DNA of 56,226 nt from an uncultured Capnocytophaga sp. (GCF_938029845.1 NZ_CALHGG010000155.1:1-56226), one strand, 5' to 3'; shown: positions 33,920 to 41,356, numbered from the stretch's first letter. Notes: generated from the sequence alone by a model not told the origin. Made by a program: numbers and translations.

Positions 33920-34065
33920 ATAAGTACAAAAAATCCGTGAGTGGGTGTTGCTAAATCAAGGGCTTACGCACATTGCTGTATAGCATTACTACTATACTAC
34001 ACCTTCACGGATATATTATTAAATATTTAGTCGCAACTTTAAACAAGTGTTGCCCTTGATTTAGC
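33920..34065 (-). promoter_or_regulatory. Structured leader with three mutually exclusive pairings
   Basis: On the minus-strand transcript, segment 1 (34065-34052, GCTAAATCAAGGGC) is the exact complement of segment 1' (33963-33950). Segment 2 (34012-33999, ATCCGTGAAGGTGT) pairs with 2' (ending at 33933, TCACGGAT), which is directly followed by six U, like an intrinsic terminator. Pairings 1:1' and 2:2' are interleaved and so exclude each other. A third copy of the first segment (33917-33906) covers the start of the 92-aa gene and can also pair with 1'. This is the logic of an attenuator or translation switch; function is inferred. Confidence 0.5.
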
Positions 34066-34069
34066 GATA

Positions 34070-34099
34070 CAAAGGTACAACTATTTTCCGAACTACAAA
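34070..34099 (-). promoter_or_regulatory. Promoter of the leftward accessory operon
   Basis: On the minus strand TACCTTTG covers 34070-34077 and TTTG 34096-34099, 18 bp apart. The predicted start near 34063 coincides with segment 1 of the leader. Confidence 0.65.
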
Positions 34100-34229
34100 A
34101 TATTTTTCCAGAAAAAATAAAATTATTTCTTTATATATTGATATTCAATATATTGCAATTGGTAAAAATACGCTTCAATTATCCAAAAACGAATATTAAT
34201 GCCTATCAACAGTCATTACAAGGCATAAG

Positions 34230-34252
34230 AAAAGCCCTCAAAAGGGCTATTT
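34230..34252 (-). terminator. Terminator overlapping the PIN toxin stop codon
   Basis: Stem AGCCCT / AGGGCT with a CAAA loop at 34233-34248. The toxin's TAG (34247-34249) lies inside the stem. T-runs occur on both strands, so it may work in both directions. Confidence 0.7.
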
Positions 34253-34693
34253 TTGTTTCTTGTAGGTTCGTTTTTTAAGCTCTTGGGTACTTATGCAAAT
34301 ATCGTAGCCTTTTTCCTTTAGACCCTTGGAAAGCACATTATCACAAGTCCATATTTTGTGTCCTTGTTCTAAGTGAAGCGCTACGAAAGGGTAGTCGTCG
34401 GGGTCTATATCCTTTACAATTTTCTGAGCCTTATTGATATGCTTTTGAGGAATATCCTCAACTTTGTAAAAGGTAATGTTCTTGGTGAATTCCTTGAGCA
34501 ATGCTCGTGCCTGTCTCTTGGTCAAATCGTTATCCTCCATAATATCGGGCAAATGCTCTTCTACCTCTTGCAAAAGATAGTCAGGGGCTATAAATTGCAG
34601 GGGCTTTTTCTCATTCTTTAGGATAGTGGCAATTACTCCGTTAGGCTTATAAAAGCAACTATATATGATGTTGGTGTCAGAAATAACTATCAT
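34247..34693 (-). CDS. PIN-domain toxin (VapC-like RNase)
   Basis: A 148-aa PIN-domain nuclease. Acidic catalytic residues are in place: 'MIVISDTNIIYSCFY' (Asp6), a Glu in 'APDYLLQEVEEHLPDI', 'KDIDPDDYPFVALHLEQGHK' (Asp pair) and 'IWTCDNVLSKGLKEKGYDIC' (Asp). PIN toxins cut RNA, usually tRNA or rRNA, and are held by a partner antitoxin made from the gene just upstream. That gene lies 3 bp away here but is frameshifted. The toxin frame itself is complete. It sits inside the integrative element, where toxin-antitoxin pairs commonly stabilise the element. Confidence 0.85.
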   Translation of the reverse strand: MIVISDTNIIYSCFYKPNGVIATILKNEKKPLQFIAPDYLLQEVEEHLPDIMEDNDLTKRQARALLKEFTKNITFYKVEDIPQKHINKAQKIVKDIDPDDYPFVALHLEQGHKIWTCDNVLSKGLKEKGYDICISTQELKKRTYKKQK

Positions 34694-34696
34694 TAC

Positions 34697-34997
34697 CTAT
34701 TTCTTTTTTCGTTCGGCTTCTCTTCGTGCGATAGCTTCGTCCCAACGCTTGGCAATAGCTTTGTTTGTCTTTTTGGAGAGCGCCATAATCTTTTCTCGGT
34801 ACTTGATAGGTATTCCGTCTTCGTCCCCTTTTTCAATAATAATAAGCAGGCTTTGCAAGGGCTGTTTTAGTCTTTGCTTTGGCGGGTGCTTTCTTAGCTG
34901 TTGTATTCGTTACCTTGACAAAATCAAGGCTTTTTAAGAAGCGTACAAGGTTCTCAGCTTGTGCGCTGTTGCTATCTATTGTGATTGTATAAGCCAT
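34697..34997 (-). pseudogene. Frameshifted antitoxin gene of the PIN toxin
   Basis: The frame from ATG 34997 gives MAYTITIDSNSAQAENLVRF and on, a typical start of short Bacteroidetes antitoxins, but stops at 34833 after 54 codons. In the +1 frame an open stretch continues as 'LLIIIEKGDEDGIPIKYREK' to '...DEAIARREAERKKK' and stops at 34697, 3 bp before the toxin start. A single-base indel between about 34840 and 34915 would join the two into one protein of roughly 99 aa. Either the gene is broken, the sequence has an error, or ribosomes shift frame here. The N-terminal part alone could still act if it holds the DNA-binding or toxin-binding part. Confidence 0.65.
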
Positions 34998-34999
34998 AA

Positions 35000-35290
35000 A
35001 TATTTATTTTGGGTACAAAGGTACAAATTTTATACCAAAATGAAACAGCTGTTGGCAATTGTTATTTATGAATATTTCTTTAGTGTAGGAAATAAAAAGC
35101 CCCTGGTATCAGGAGCTTACTATAAATTAAAATTTAGTTGTATTTGCGAGAAAGTGAGAAAGGCTTTTTGTCTAAGAAAGCACAAAGATACATATACTTT
35201 TCTATATAAGCAACAGGTGAAAAATAGCTGTTTGCAATAGTGGTTAATAGCTATTGGCAATAGTTGTTGCAATAGGCGTTTATATACCTT
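35000..35290. other. Gap with word repeats and no convincing gene
   Basis: Contains a -7 box on the minus strand (TACCTTTG, 35016-35023) for the toxin-antitoxin pair, a hairpin at 35098-35117, and three TTGCAATAG/TTGGCAATAG words in 35231-35275. A 66-codon rightward frame from 35041 has atypical composition and runs through the hairpin, so it is not called. Confidence 0.4.
35094..35117 (-). terminator. Hairpin with T-run on the minus strand
   Basis: Stem AGCCCCTG / CAGGAGCT with a GTAT loop and TTTTT on the minus strand; a second leftward terminator about 250 bp after the primase gene. Confidence 0.65.
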
Positions 35291-35295
35291 TTTTC

Positions 35296-35333
35296 AAAAA
35301 ACAACGGCATATCTCGCGCTAATATACCGTTGT
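35296..35333 (-). terminator. Terminator after the primase-helicase gene
   Basis: ACAACGG-ATAT and ATAT-CCGTTGT arms (35301-35312 and 35322-35333) around a 9-bp loop; followed by TTTTTT on the minus strand. Confidence 0.75.
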
Positions 35334-35367
35334 CAAAGTAGCTAATGGATTATAAGCTAAATCGTAT

Positions 35368-38226
35368 TTAAAAATCTATTTCGTTTTCTAAGTTATCAAT
35401 TAGGGAATGTATCTCATTAGTAATATCTGTTAAAGGCTGTTGTATTTCTGTTTTTTCCTCTGTCCTTGGGACTTGCAAATAAATACACTCACGGGAGCTT
35501 TCTTTTTGCCCATAAGGGGAATTAATTATTATTCGCTGTAATATTCTGCCGTCGGCTCGTTGTAGTTCTTTAGGGTTCAATATATAGCCCTTGAGCTTAC
35601 AATAATCCTGTAATTTCTTTTTGAAAGTCTGGGGAGAAAGTTTTATACCCATAGCCTTACGGCAGTCTTCCATTACTTCGTTTTTAGGCAATTGCTGGTT
35701 AAACTTATCCTCTAAGAAATATTCATCCGCCCACAGTTCAAAGTTATCACCTACAGAGGCTTTTAGGTTATTGGTTTCAATGTTTTCTGTAGGGGAATAG
35801 TAAGGGGTATTCATATTCTCAATATAGAAATGTACGCACCTTAGCATAAAGTTATAAAACAGTGTCCATTGGTCGGCTTCCCAGTCATCAAACAAACGGT
35901 GCTGAAAGTCGTTTTTTGGTTGCCATTCCTTGCCCATTGTATCATTTCGGTAATGATAGTAAGAGGAAAAGGAAACGAATAAGATACGCCTTAAATCTGC
36001 ATCGGAGTTTGTTCGTAGTCCGTAGTTAAATGTTCCTATGACTTTTGGGGACTTCTCAAAAGGTAGAAACTTGCTATCCCTATTTTTGGGGTTAATGCTT
36101 ATGCCGTCCGTAACTACCGAATATAGATTTTCAAAGTCGTGATAAGAAAGCATATCATTAAAGTATATAAAATCGTGTTCCTCCTTGAGTGTGCCGTATA
36201 AATGCTCATCTTCAAACAATTTTTTGCGCTTTCCGTCAATGAAAAAACGCTTTGCGAGCTGTTCAATACCTTTCACAAAAAGGCTTTTCCCTGTTCCTCC
36301 GTTTGCGTCCGTGTTGTGTTCCTTTATCATATCATCAACCACATAGACAAACTTTGCAAAATCGGGGGTATTATACCTATGTAGCATATACCCAATAGCA
36401 AAGCATTTCCCTAAAAAATGTTGTTCCTGTATTATCTGCTCCTTTTCCGATAGGTAAGGGCTGTTTAATAGGTATTGTTTGCCCCAATTATCGGCATTTT
36501 TTGGATATTCTTTTTCCCAATATACACGAGAACCATTTATAAGAAAATTCATAAAATCACAGCTGGTTTCAGTGATATGTACTCTTTTTGTACCCTTGTT
36601 ATCTGTGTAAGGTTCAAAGAATGATTTGCCGAGCTTCTGAAAAGAACGTTTGATTATGTTATTCTCAAACACGTAATTTTCTATTTTGCTTTTAGTGATA
36701 AGCTCCACGCCTTGAGCGGTAACCTTAGCACAGGTATTTTCAAAGAAAAATAATTGATATTCCTTGCTATGCTTAGTAAAATCTAAGGTTTTTACATCTA
36801 TTTTTCTAAGCTCATTTGCATTAAGCATTGTAGAGCCTTTCACCAAAGAAAGTATTTCATTTGTTGTACCCTTTGTCTTGAGAAAGTCCATACAAAAACG
36901 GCGTACTTCCGAGCTTTCGGGTAGGCTTACTATATTGTTATTGATATGTATTAGTATGCCGCTATCCTCATTATTAGAACGCTCTGAAATAGTATCACGA
37001 TATACGTAGAAATTATGTACATTGAGGAAATAATTTAGGTTTATTGTGTTTATTCGTGGCTGGTTACGCTCGTTTTTAGTGATGAAATTGCAATTTTCAG
37101 GCACTGAAAGCAGTTTTTTAAACTCATTAGCAATAAAATCCTTATCCTCTGAATGAAAATAATTTAGGTAGTCCCTGAAATCTTTACCTTTTTCACCTAA
37201 AAAGCGCTTAGGTATAAATACAGTATCTAATTTCCAATACAAAAGCGAATATTTATGCGCATAATTTATACCCGCAGGGTCTAAATCGGGTAAATTTATT
37301 AGGTGCTTACAGATACTTTTTAGGTAGTAATAGGTATCACTATCTATTGTTTCCCCCTCTGAATTGCACCATATAGGATTAAATGCTTCTGAAAGGCTTG
37401 CTACAGAAACGCCGTCAGAGCCACCCGAACAGATGATAATATACGGCAATAGTAGTTTGTCTAATTCCTTTTGGGCTTCTTTCTTTTCAGTATCTGTAAC
37501 CTCTGACTTCAGTAGCTTGTGTAATTCATTGATACGGCTTTTGGAAAAAGAAATTTTCTTTTCAATACGTTCCAGTCCGTGTATATATTTTGCGGGCTTC
37601 TCTCCTATATAACCGTGTTTGTAAGCTCGGTCGCTTTCGTTAGGAAAGTATGTTTTAGCCCAGACTTTTAAATTATTAGAGTAGGCAAACATAGGGTAAT
37701 TGCTATTGCTCTCTATTCTCATTATTTTGCCTGTTTTGGTAGTGCGTTCCAGGTATTGCAATTCCACTATCCCGAAACTCTCCAAGAGGTCAGCCGTTAC
37801 GAATTTGCTATAAGCGGTGGGGTGTTCTATTCTCTGTTTAGGTTTTAAGTAGAAGTAATTAGCGGGCAGGCTCTTATCCTCTCTAAAGGTTATGTTATTG
37901 GTGAATGTTTTCCCCTCCGTAGGTATATTAAATTCTGCATATAGATTAGTAAGGCAATCCTTAAAGTCAGCACCCGTTTTTTCAATAACCACCTGAATAG
38001 GAGAATAGAAATTACCGCTTGAAAAATCCTTAACGCCCCAGGTACTGGCTTCTTTAGAATAGAATAAAGTAGCAGACGGCGTTTTTTCATTGGAGTACCT
38101 AAACTTCTTTGTATTTCCCACCTCACACCCTACACTTTCAGGCAAATATCTATGTAAAATATCAAGCCCTTTATTAGTGTGTTCGTATAGCTTTTGAGGT
38201 GTTTTTTCGTATTCTTTTGCAGCCAT
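35368..38226 (-). CDS. Primase-helicase of the element (CHC2-like/TOPRIM/SF3)
   Basis: A 952-aa replication protein. The N-terminus (about 10-110) has the CHC2 primase layout ('NEKTPSATLFYSKEASTWGV', 'KTGADFKDCLTNLYAEF') but lacks the zinc cysteines. A TOPRIM-like domain covers about 255-350 ('ICSGGSDGVSVASL', 'LPDLDPAGINYAHKY'); the usual first Glu is not seen. A large linker follows. The SF3/D5-type ATPase covers about 620-790: Walker A 'GGTGKSLFVKGIEQL' near residue 645, 'FIYFNDMLSY' as Walker B and 'KVIGTFNYGLRTNSDADLRR' with sensor and Arg finger. The C-terminus is a winged-helix-like DNA-binding part ('LSPQTFKKKLQDYCKLKG'). It probably starts replication of the element by binding the iterons, as P4 alpha protein does. 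Confidence 0.85.
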   Translation of the reverse strand: MAAKEYEKTPQKLYEHTNKGLDILHRYLPESVGCEVGNTKKFRYSNEKTPSATLFYSKEASTWGVKDFSSGNFYSPIQVVIEKTGADFKDCLTNLYAEFNIPTEGKTFTNNITFREDKSLPANYFYLKPKQRIEHPTAYSKFVTADLLESFGIVELQYLERTTKTGKIMRIESNSNYPMFAYSNNLKVWAKTYFPNESDRAYKHGYIGEKPAKYIHGLERIEKKISFSKSRINELHKLLKSEVTDTEKKEAQKELDKLLLPYIIICSGGSDGVSVASLSEAFNPIWCNSEGETIDSDTYYYLKSICKHLINLPDLDPAGINYAHKYSLLYWKLDTVFIPKRFLGEKGKDFRDYLNYFHSEDKDFIANEFKKLLSVPENCNFITKNERNQPRINTINLNYFLNVHNFYVYRDTISERSNNEDSGILIHINNNIVSLPESSEVRRFCMDFLKTKGTTNEILSLVKGSTMLNANELRKIDVKTLDFTKHSKEYQLFFFENTCAKVTAQGVELITKSKIENYVFENNIIKRSFQKLGKSFFEPYTDNKGTKRVHITETSCDFMNFLINGSRVYWEKEYPKNADNWGKQYLLNSPYLSEKEQIIQEQHFLGKCFAIGYMLHRYNTPDFAKFVYVVDDMIKEHNTDANGGTGKSLFVKGIEQLAKRFFIDGKRKKLFEDEHLYGTLKEEHDFIYFNDMLSYHDFENLYSVVTDGISINPKNRDSKFLPFEKSPKVIGTFNYGLRTNSDADLRRILFVSFSSYYHYRNDTMGKEWQPKNDFQHRLFDDWEADQWTLFYNFMLRCVHFYIENMNTPYYSPTENIETNNLKASVGDNFELWADEYFLEDKFNQQLPKNEVMEDCRKAMGIKLSPQTFKKKLQDYCKLKGYILNPKELQRADGRILQRIIINSPYGQKESSRECIYLQVPRTEEKTEIQQPLTDITNEIHSLIDNLENEIDF

Positions 38227-38227
38227 A

Positions 38228-38434
38228 TCATACTTTATTAATTACCACCTCCGTAATGCTGTCAAGGGTTAAGGATATACGCTCATACTCTTGTAAAATT
38301 TCCTTTGCTTTTGGGCTGTTTCGTGCCTGAGAAAGGGACTTTCTAACCATAGAAACAGACACCTCATATTTTTGAGTAAGATGTTTTACTATGTATTGAT
38401 TGTATTTGTTTCTTTTTTTTGTATCTTTGCTCAT
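38228..38434 (-). CDS. Small HTH-like regulator of the element, 68 aa
   Basis: The ATG at 38434 is chosen because further upstream the frame crosses the promoter and operators. 'YIVKHLTQKYEVSVSMVRKS' and 'LSQARNSPKAKEILQEYERI' form a helix-turn-helix similar to small phage regulators and excisionase-like proteins in Bacteroidetes prophages. The gene is the first of the leftward replication operon, 1 bp before the primase start, and faces the repressor gene. It may activate or repress the operon or aid excision; no single role can be assigned from sequence. Confidence 0.65.
   Translation of the reverse strand: MSKDTKKRNKYNQYIVKHLTQKYEVSVSMVRKSLSQARNSPKAKEILQEYERISLTLDSITEVVINKV
38400..38429 (+). 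promoter_or_regulatory. Candidate promoter of the repressor gene
   Basis: TTG at 38400-38402, 19-bp spacer, TATCTTTG at 38422-38429. The leader to 38511 would contain both operator copies, so autorepression is possible. Confidence 0.5.
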
Positions 38435-38458
38435 TGTTAGTTGTGTTTTTTCAGAGGA

Positions 38459-38509
38459 CAAAAGTACGATATTTTTCGTAAAAGCAAAATATTGTACGAT
38501 ATTTTTCGT
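38459..38509. promoter_or_regulatory. Replication-operon promoter with two operator copies
   Basis: The 16-bp sequence GTACGATATTTTTCGT occurs twice, at 38464-38479 and 38494-38509, exactly 30 bp (about three turns) apart. Each has ACGA/TCGT symmetry. The leftward promoter (minus strand TACTTTTG at 38459-38466, TTTG at 38485-38488, 18 bp apart) overlaps the first copy and is flanked by the second. This fits cooperative repression of the replication operon by the divergent repressor. Confidence 0.7.
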
Positions 38510-38510
38510 T

Positions 38511-39083
38511 ATGACAAAAGAAAGAATTTTACAATTCATTGAATATAAAGGAATTACAATTACAGATTTCTTTAAAATCACAGGTATAAAGAGGGGTTTT
38601 TTAGATACAGACAAGCTGAAATCCTCTGTTTCAGATGTGTTTTTAACGAAAATCCTCGCTTCTTTTCCTGAAATTAATCCCGAATGGCTTATTATGGGGG
38701 AGGGGGATATGCTAAGAAATTCGAAGAATAGTTTTACAGATTTTAATGTTGCAATTGGTTTTCCTCCAATGGAGAAAGATATGTTCTTCTTGAGCTATAT
38801 AAGCAAGATGTACAAAGAAAATCCGGAAAAGTACAAACAGTTTGAGCAAGATGTATCAGAGTATGAAAAATTTGCAGAGGAATTGACCTCCTTTAAAAGT
38901 TCTCTTCAAACAATTATTGATGAAATAGATTTAAGCGGGAGGGGTATTTCATTTTATGAGAATTTGAAAAATGGCAATAAAAGTTTTATAGAACAAGTAA
39001 AAAAAATCTCTGAGGAAGTAAAAACACATAGAAAACAAATGAAAGACATTCTGGATAACTTAGATAAGGAAATAGATTTTTAA
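38511..39083 (+). CDS. Phage-type repressor of the element
   Basis: A 190-aa protein starting at ATG 38511, directly after the second operator copy. The N-terminal 70 residues are a CI-like HTH domain of Bacteroidetes prophages: 'RILQFIEYKGITITDFFKIT' , 'RGFLDTDKLKSSVSD' and the hallmark 'FPEINPEWLIMGEGDMLRN'. The C-terminal half is coiled-coil-like ('FAEELTSFKSSLQTIIDEI', 'FIEQVKKISEEVKTHRKQMK') in place of an S24 peptidase domain, so it should not be cleaved by the LexA-type SOS route. In satellites such repressors are relieved by binding a helper-phage protein; that is a hypothesis here. Confidence 0.8.
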   Translation: MTKERILQFIEYKGITITDFFKITGIKRGFLDTDKLKSSVSDVFLTKILASFPEINPEWLIMGEGDMLRNSKNSFTDFNVAIGFPPMEKDMFFLSYISKMYKENPEKYKQFEQDVSEYEKFAEELTSFKSSLQTIIDEIDLSGRGISFYENLKNGNKSFIEQVKKISEEVKTHRKQMKDILDNLDKEIDF

Positions 39084-39094
39084 CAAATATTTCA

Positions 39095-39216
39095 CGGTAC
39101 AAATTTTTGACCTTGAATTTTGTACCGCTTTTGTACCGACTTTTGTACCGCTTGTAACTTATTCATTTTCTTATATTTATATTTACTATTTTATATACAG
39201 TACAAAAGGTACAAAA
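39095..39216. repeat. Iteron cluster B, second origin-like region
   Basis: Three direct copies of TTTTGTACCG at 39118-39127, 39129-39138 and 39141-39150 (11-12 bp steps), one inverted copy at 39095-39103, then about 45 bp of AT-rich DNA, then two inverted copies at 39199-39207 and 39208-39216. Words and layout repeat those of cluster A at 32151-32309. Confidence 0.7.
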
Positions 39217-39347
39217 AAATATAAGGTTAGATAAGCAGACACACACAAATTTTATTTTAAAGCAAGGTGTTAGGCATACCTTGTTCCCAATATAAGACAT
39301 TAATTTCCCTAAAACACATAGGAAAGGAATATATACTAATTGATATA

Positions 39348-39359
39348 CAATTAATTACG
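39348..39359. repeat. Integrase arm-type site near attR
   Basis: CAATTAATTACG, identical to the repeat arm just inside attL (30832-30843, and inverted at 30815-30826). In the excised circle these would flank the core at 21 bp on one side and 4 bp on the other. Confidence 0.6.
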
Positions 39360-39380
39360 ATTTGTTTTTAAGTAAAAACC

Positions 39381-39400
39381 GTCCAGTTCCCGCTACTAAA
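39381..39400. repeat. attR core (20-bp direct repeat)
   Basis: Exact copy of 30791-30810, i.e. the 3' end of the tRNA plus five bases. The rest of a tRNA is absent, so this is the far junction, not a second gene. Confidence 0.93.
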
Positions 39401-39412
39401 ATTAATAAATTG

Positions 39413-39447
39413 AAAAAGAGTGATTGCAACTGCAGTCACTCTTTTTT
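39413..39447 (+). terminator. Original terminator of tRNA-fMet, displaced by the element
   Basis: Stem AAAAAGAGTGATTGCA / TGCAGTCACTCTTTTT with a 2-bp loop and one G-T pair. It lies 12 bp after attR. Before integration it would have been 12 bp after the tRNA attachment core. Confidence 0.8.
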
Positions 39448-39765
39448 ATGCATAAAATCTATTAATATCTCCAAGTAAAACGAATGGACCTTCCTGAATG
39501 AAATAAAATTTAAAAATTTAAGGAAAGCCATGATAGCTGATGCTTTCTATTGTTATTATATGGTGAAAATAAAAATATAAGTATGATATTTTGGGATATA
39601 ATGGACAGAAATGGAACTATAAAATAATTACAACTCTTCAAATTTTCTTTTGTATATTTAATAATTTGTTAAAAAATAATGATATTGTGGTTTAAAAAAG
39701 AGAGAATTGTCATTTTATATTGTTGATAAAAAAACGAAAATACCAGAAAAAAAGTTTAATTTTCC
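39448..39765. other. AT-rich gap ahead of dcuB, nothing recognised
   Basis: About 320 bp of AT-rich DNA with stop codons in all frames and no clear repeat or RNA structure. It marks the boundary between the tRNA locus and dcuB. Confidence 0.5.
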
Positions 39766-39796
39766 TTTGTAGATATGCGAAAAATAGATATCTTTG
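39766..39796 (+). promoter_or_regulatory. Promoter and structured leader of dcuB
   Basis: TTTG at 39766-39769, 19-bp spacer, TATCTTTG at 39789-39796. The leader of about 110 nt holds AAGCCAC (39812-39818) complementary to GTGGCTT (39870-39876), enclosing a smaller GACTC/GAG hairpin. Confidence 0.7.
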
Positions 39797-39910
39797 CACA
39801 AATCAAAAAGAAAGCCACATAAGTCGTTTGATAGAAGTAAAGACTCTTTTGAGCCTAAATAGGAAAAAAGTGGCTTAAAAAATCTTAGAAAATATATAAT
39901 TTATATTGCT

Positions 39911-41287
39911 ATGAACACTTATGTATTAATTTGTGAATTTATTTTTCTATTAGGGATGCTCTATGTAGGGAGTCGCTATGGAGGAATAGGATTGGGCGTA
40001 GTCTCTGGGATTGGGCTAGTGATAGAGGTATTTGTATTTAGGATGCCTCCAGCTTCCCCTCCGATTGAGGTTATGCTTATTATTTTGGCAGTGGTTACTT
40101 GTGCCTCTATCTTGGAAGCAGCAGGAGGACTTAAGTTTATGTTACAAGTAGCTGAGAAGATTCTCAGGAAGAATCCCAAACAAATTACTTTCCTAGGTCC
40201 TATAGCTACTTATATGCTTACCTTCATGTTGGGCACAGGACATGCAGTGTATTCTATCATGCCAATTATTGGAGATATAGCACTGAAGAATAAAATTCGT
40301 CCTGAACGCCCTATGGCGGCAGCTTCTATTGCTTCTCAGTTGGCTCTGACTGCCAGTCCCATTTCAGCAGTGGTAACCGTCTATTTAGGGAAAGAGTTAT
40401 TGGATCTCTTTCATATGCAAGGCGGGGCCAATCTTACCTTGGTGAATATACTTTCAGTGACGATTCCTGCTACTTTTTTAGGGATGTTAGCTATGTCAGT
40501 CTATAGTCTCCGTAGGGGAAAAAATCTTGAAGATGATCCTGAATACCAACGTCGTTTGCAGGATCCTACCTACCGCGATCAAATTCTTAATAGTACTAAG
40601 ACTACTCTGAATGATGTTATCCCTCAGCACTCTAAGAATGCGGTATATATCTTTCTTTCTTCTATTATAGTAATCGTAATATTGGCACTTTATCCTGAGA
40701 TTCGTACTTTTGAGGTAGTCAAAGATGGCGTAACCCAAACTATTACTGTATCTATGGGGGTGATTATCCAAATGATCATGCTCTGTTTCGGAGGGATTAT
40801 CCTAACTACCTGTAAGACTCCTGTGAAATTGGTGCCTGAAGGGGTAGTATTTAAGTCAGGAATGGTTGCCTGTGTGGCTATCTTCGGGATTGCTTGGATG
40901 AGTGATACTTACTTCAGTTATGCAATGCCTTATTTCAAAGAAGGAATTACCTCAATGGTACAAGCCTATCCTTGGACGTTTGTTTTTGCCCTCTTTGCTG
41001 TATCTGTTGTGATTAATAGCCAAGCGGCTACCGCTAAGATGATGCTTCCTGTAGCGATTACTATGGGACTTCCTGTACCACTACTGATAGGAATTATGCC
41101 CGCTACTTATGCTTATTTCTTCATACCTAACTATCCTTCAGATATAGCTACTGTGAATTTTGACCCTACTGGAACAACCAAAATAGGGAAATATTACTTC
41201 AACCATAGCTTTATGATACCAGGACTTATTGCTGTATCAGTATCTTGCTTGGTAGGTATAGGTTTGGCAGAGATCCTTATCCGCTAA
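39911..41287 (+). CDS. dcuB: Anaerobic C4-dicarboxylate transporter (DcuA/DcuB family)
   Basis: A 458-aa inner-membrane carrier with about 12 hydrophobic segments. It carries the Dcu signatures 'ILEAAGGLKFMLQVAEKILR', 'TFMLGTGHAVYSIMPIIGDI', 'RPERPMAAASIASQLALTAS' and 'PNYPSDIATVNFDPTGTTKI'. Members exchange fumarate, malate or aspartate for succinate across the inner membrane under anaerobic conditions. The name dcuB is used in the broad sense; DcuA activity is not excluded. Downstream, convergent sdhCAB encodes the likely fumarate reductase, and aspA in this window makes fumarate from imported aspartate. A perfect 11-bp-stem terminator follows. Confidence 0.92.
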   Translation: MNTYVLICEFIFLLGMLYVGSRYGGIGLGVVSGIGLVIEVFVFRMPPASPPIEVMLIILAVVTCASILEAAGGLKFMLQVAEKILRKNPKQITFLGPIATYMLTFMLGTGHAVYSIMPIIGDIALKNKIRPERPMAAASIASQLALTASPISAVVTVYLGKELLDLFHMQGGANLTLVNILSVTIPATFLGMLAMSVYSLRRGKNLEDDPEYQRRLQDPTYRDQILNSTKTTLNDVIPQHSKNAVYIFLSSIIVIVILALYPEIRTFEVVKDGVTQTITVSMGVIIQMIMLCFGGIILTTCKTPVKLVPEGVVFKSGMVACVAIFGIAWMSDTYFSYAMPYFKEGITSMVQAYPWTFVFALFAVSVVINSQAATAKMMLPVAITMGLPVPLLIGIMPATYAYFFIPNYPSDIATVNFDPTGTTKIGKYYFNHSFMIPGLIAVSVSCLVGIGLAEILIR

Positions 41288-41324
41288 GAACTACAAAAAA
41301 CTTTTATTTATATACATTAAAATC

Positions 41325-41356
41325 AAAAGGGAAACTACATTCTGTTTCCCTTTTTT
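41325..41356 (+). terminator. Terminator after dcuB
   Basis: Perfect stem AAAAGGGAAAC / GTTTCCCTTTT with an 8-bp loop, then T-run. Confidence 0.9.

Noticed and set aside
35041..35240. A 66-codon rightward frame within the element
   Set aside because: It crosses a terminator hairpin that serves the other strand and resembles no protein; kept as non-coding gap.
32106..39150. CRISPR-like array
   Set aside because: The repeats are 9-11 bp iterons in mixed orientation without uniform spacers, and no cas gene is present.
39381..39400. Second tRNA fragment
   Set aside because: Only the last 15 bases of a tRNA are present, matching the first copy exactly; it is the far attachment core, not a gene remnant.
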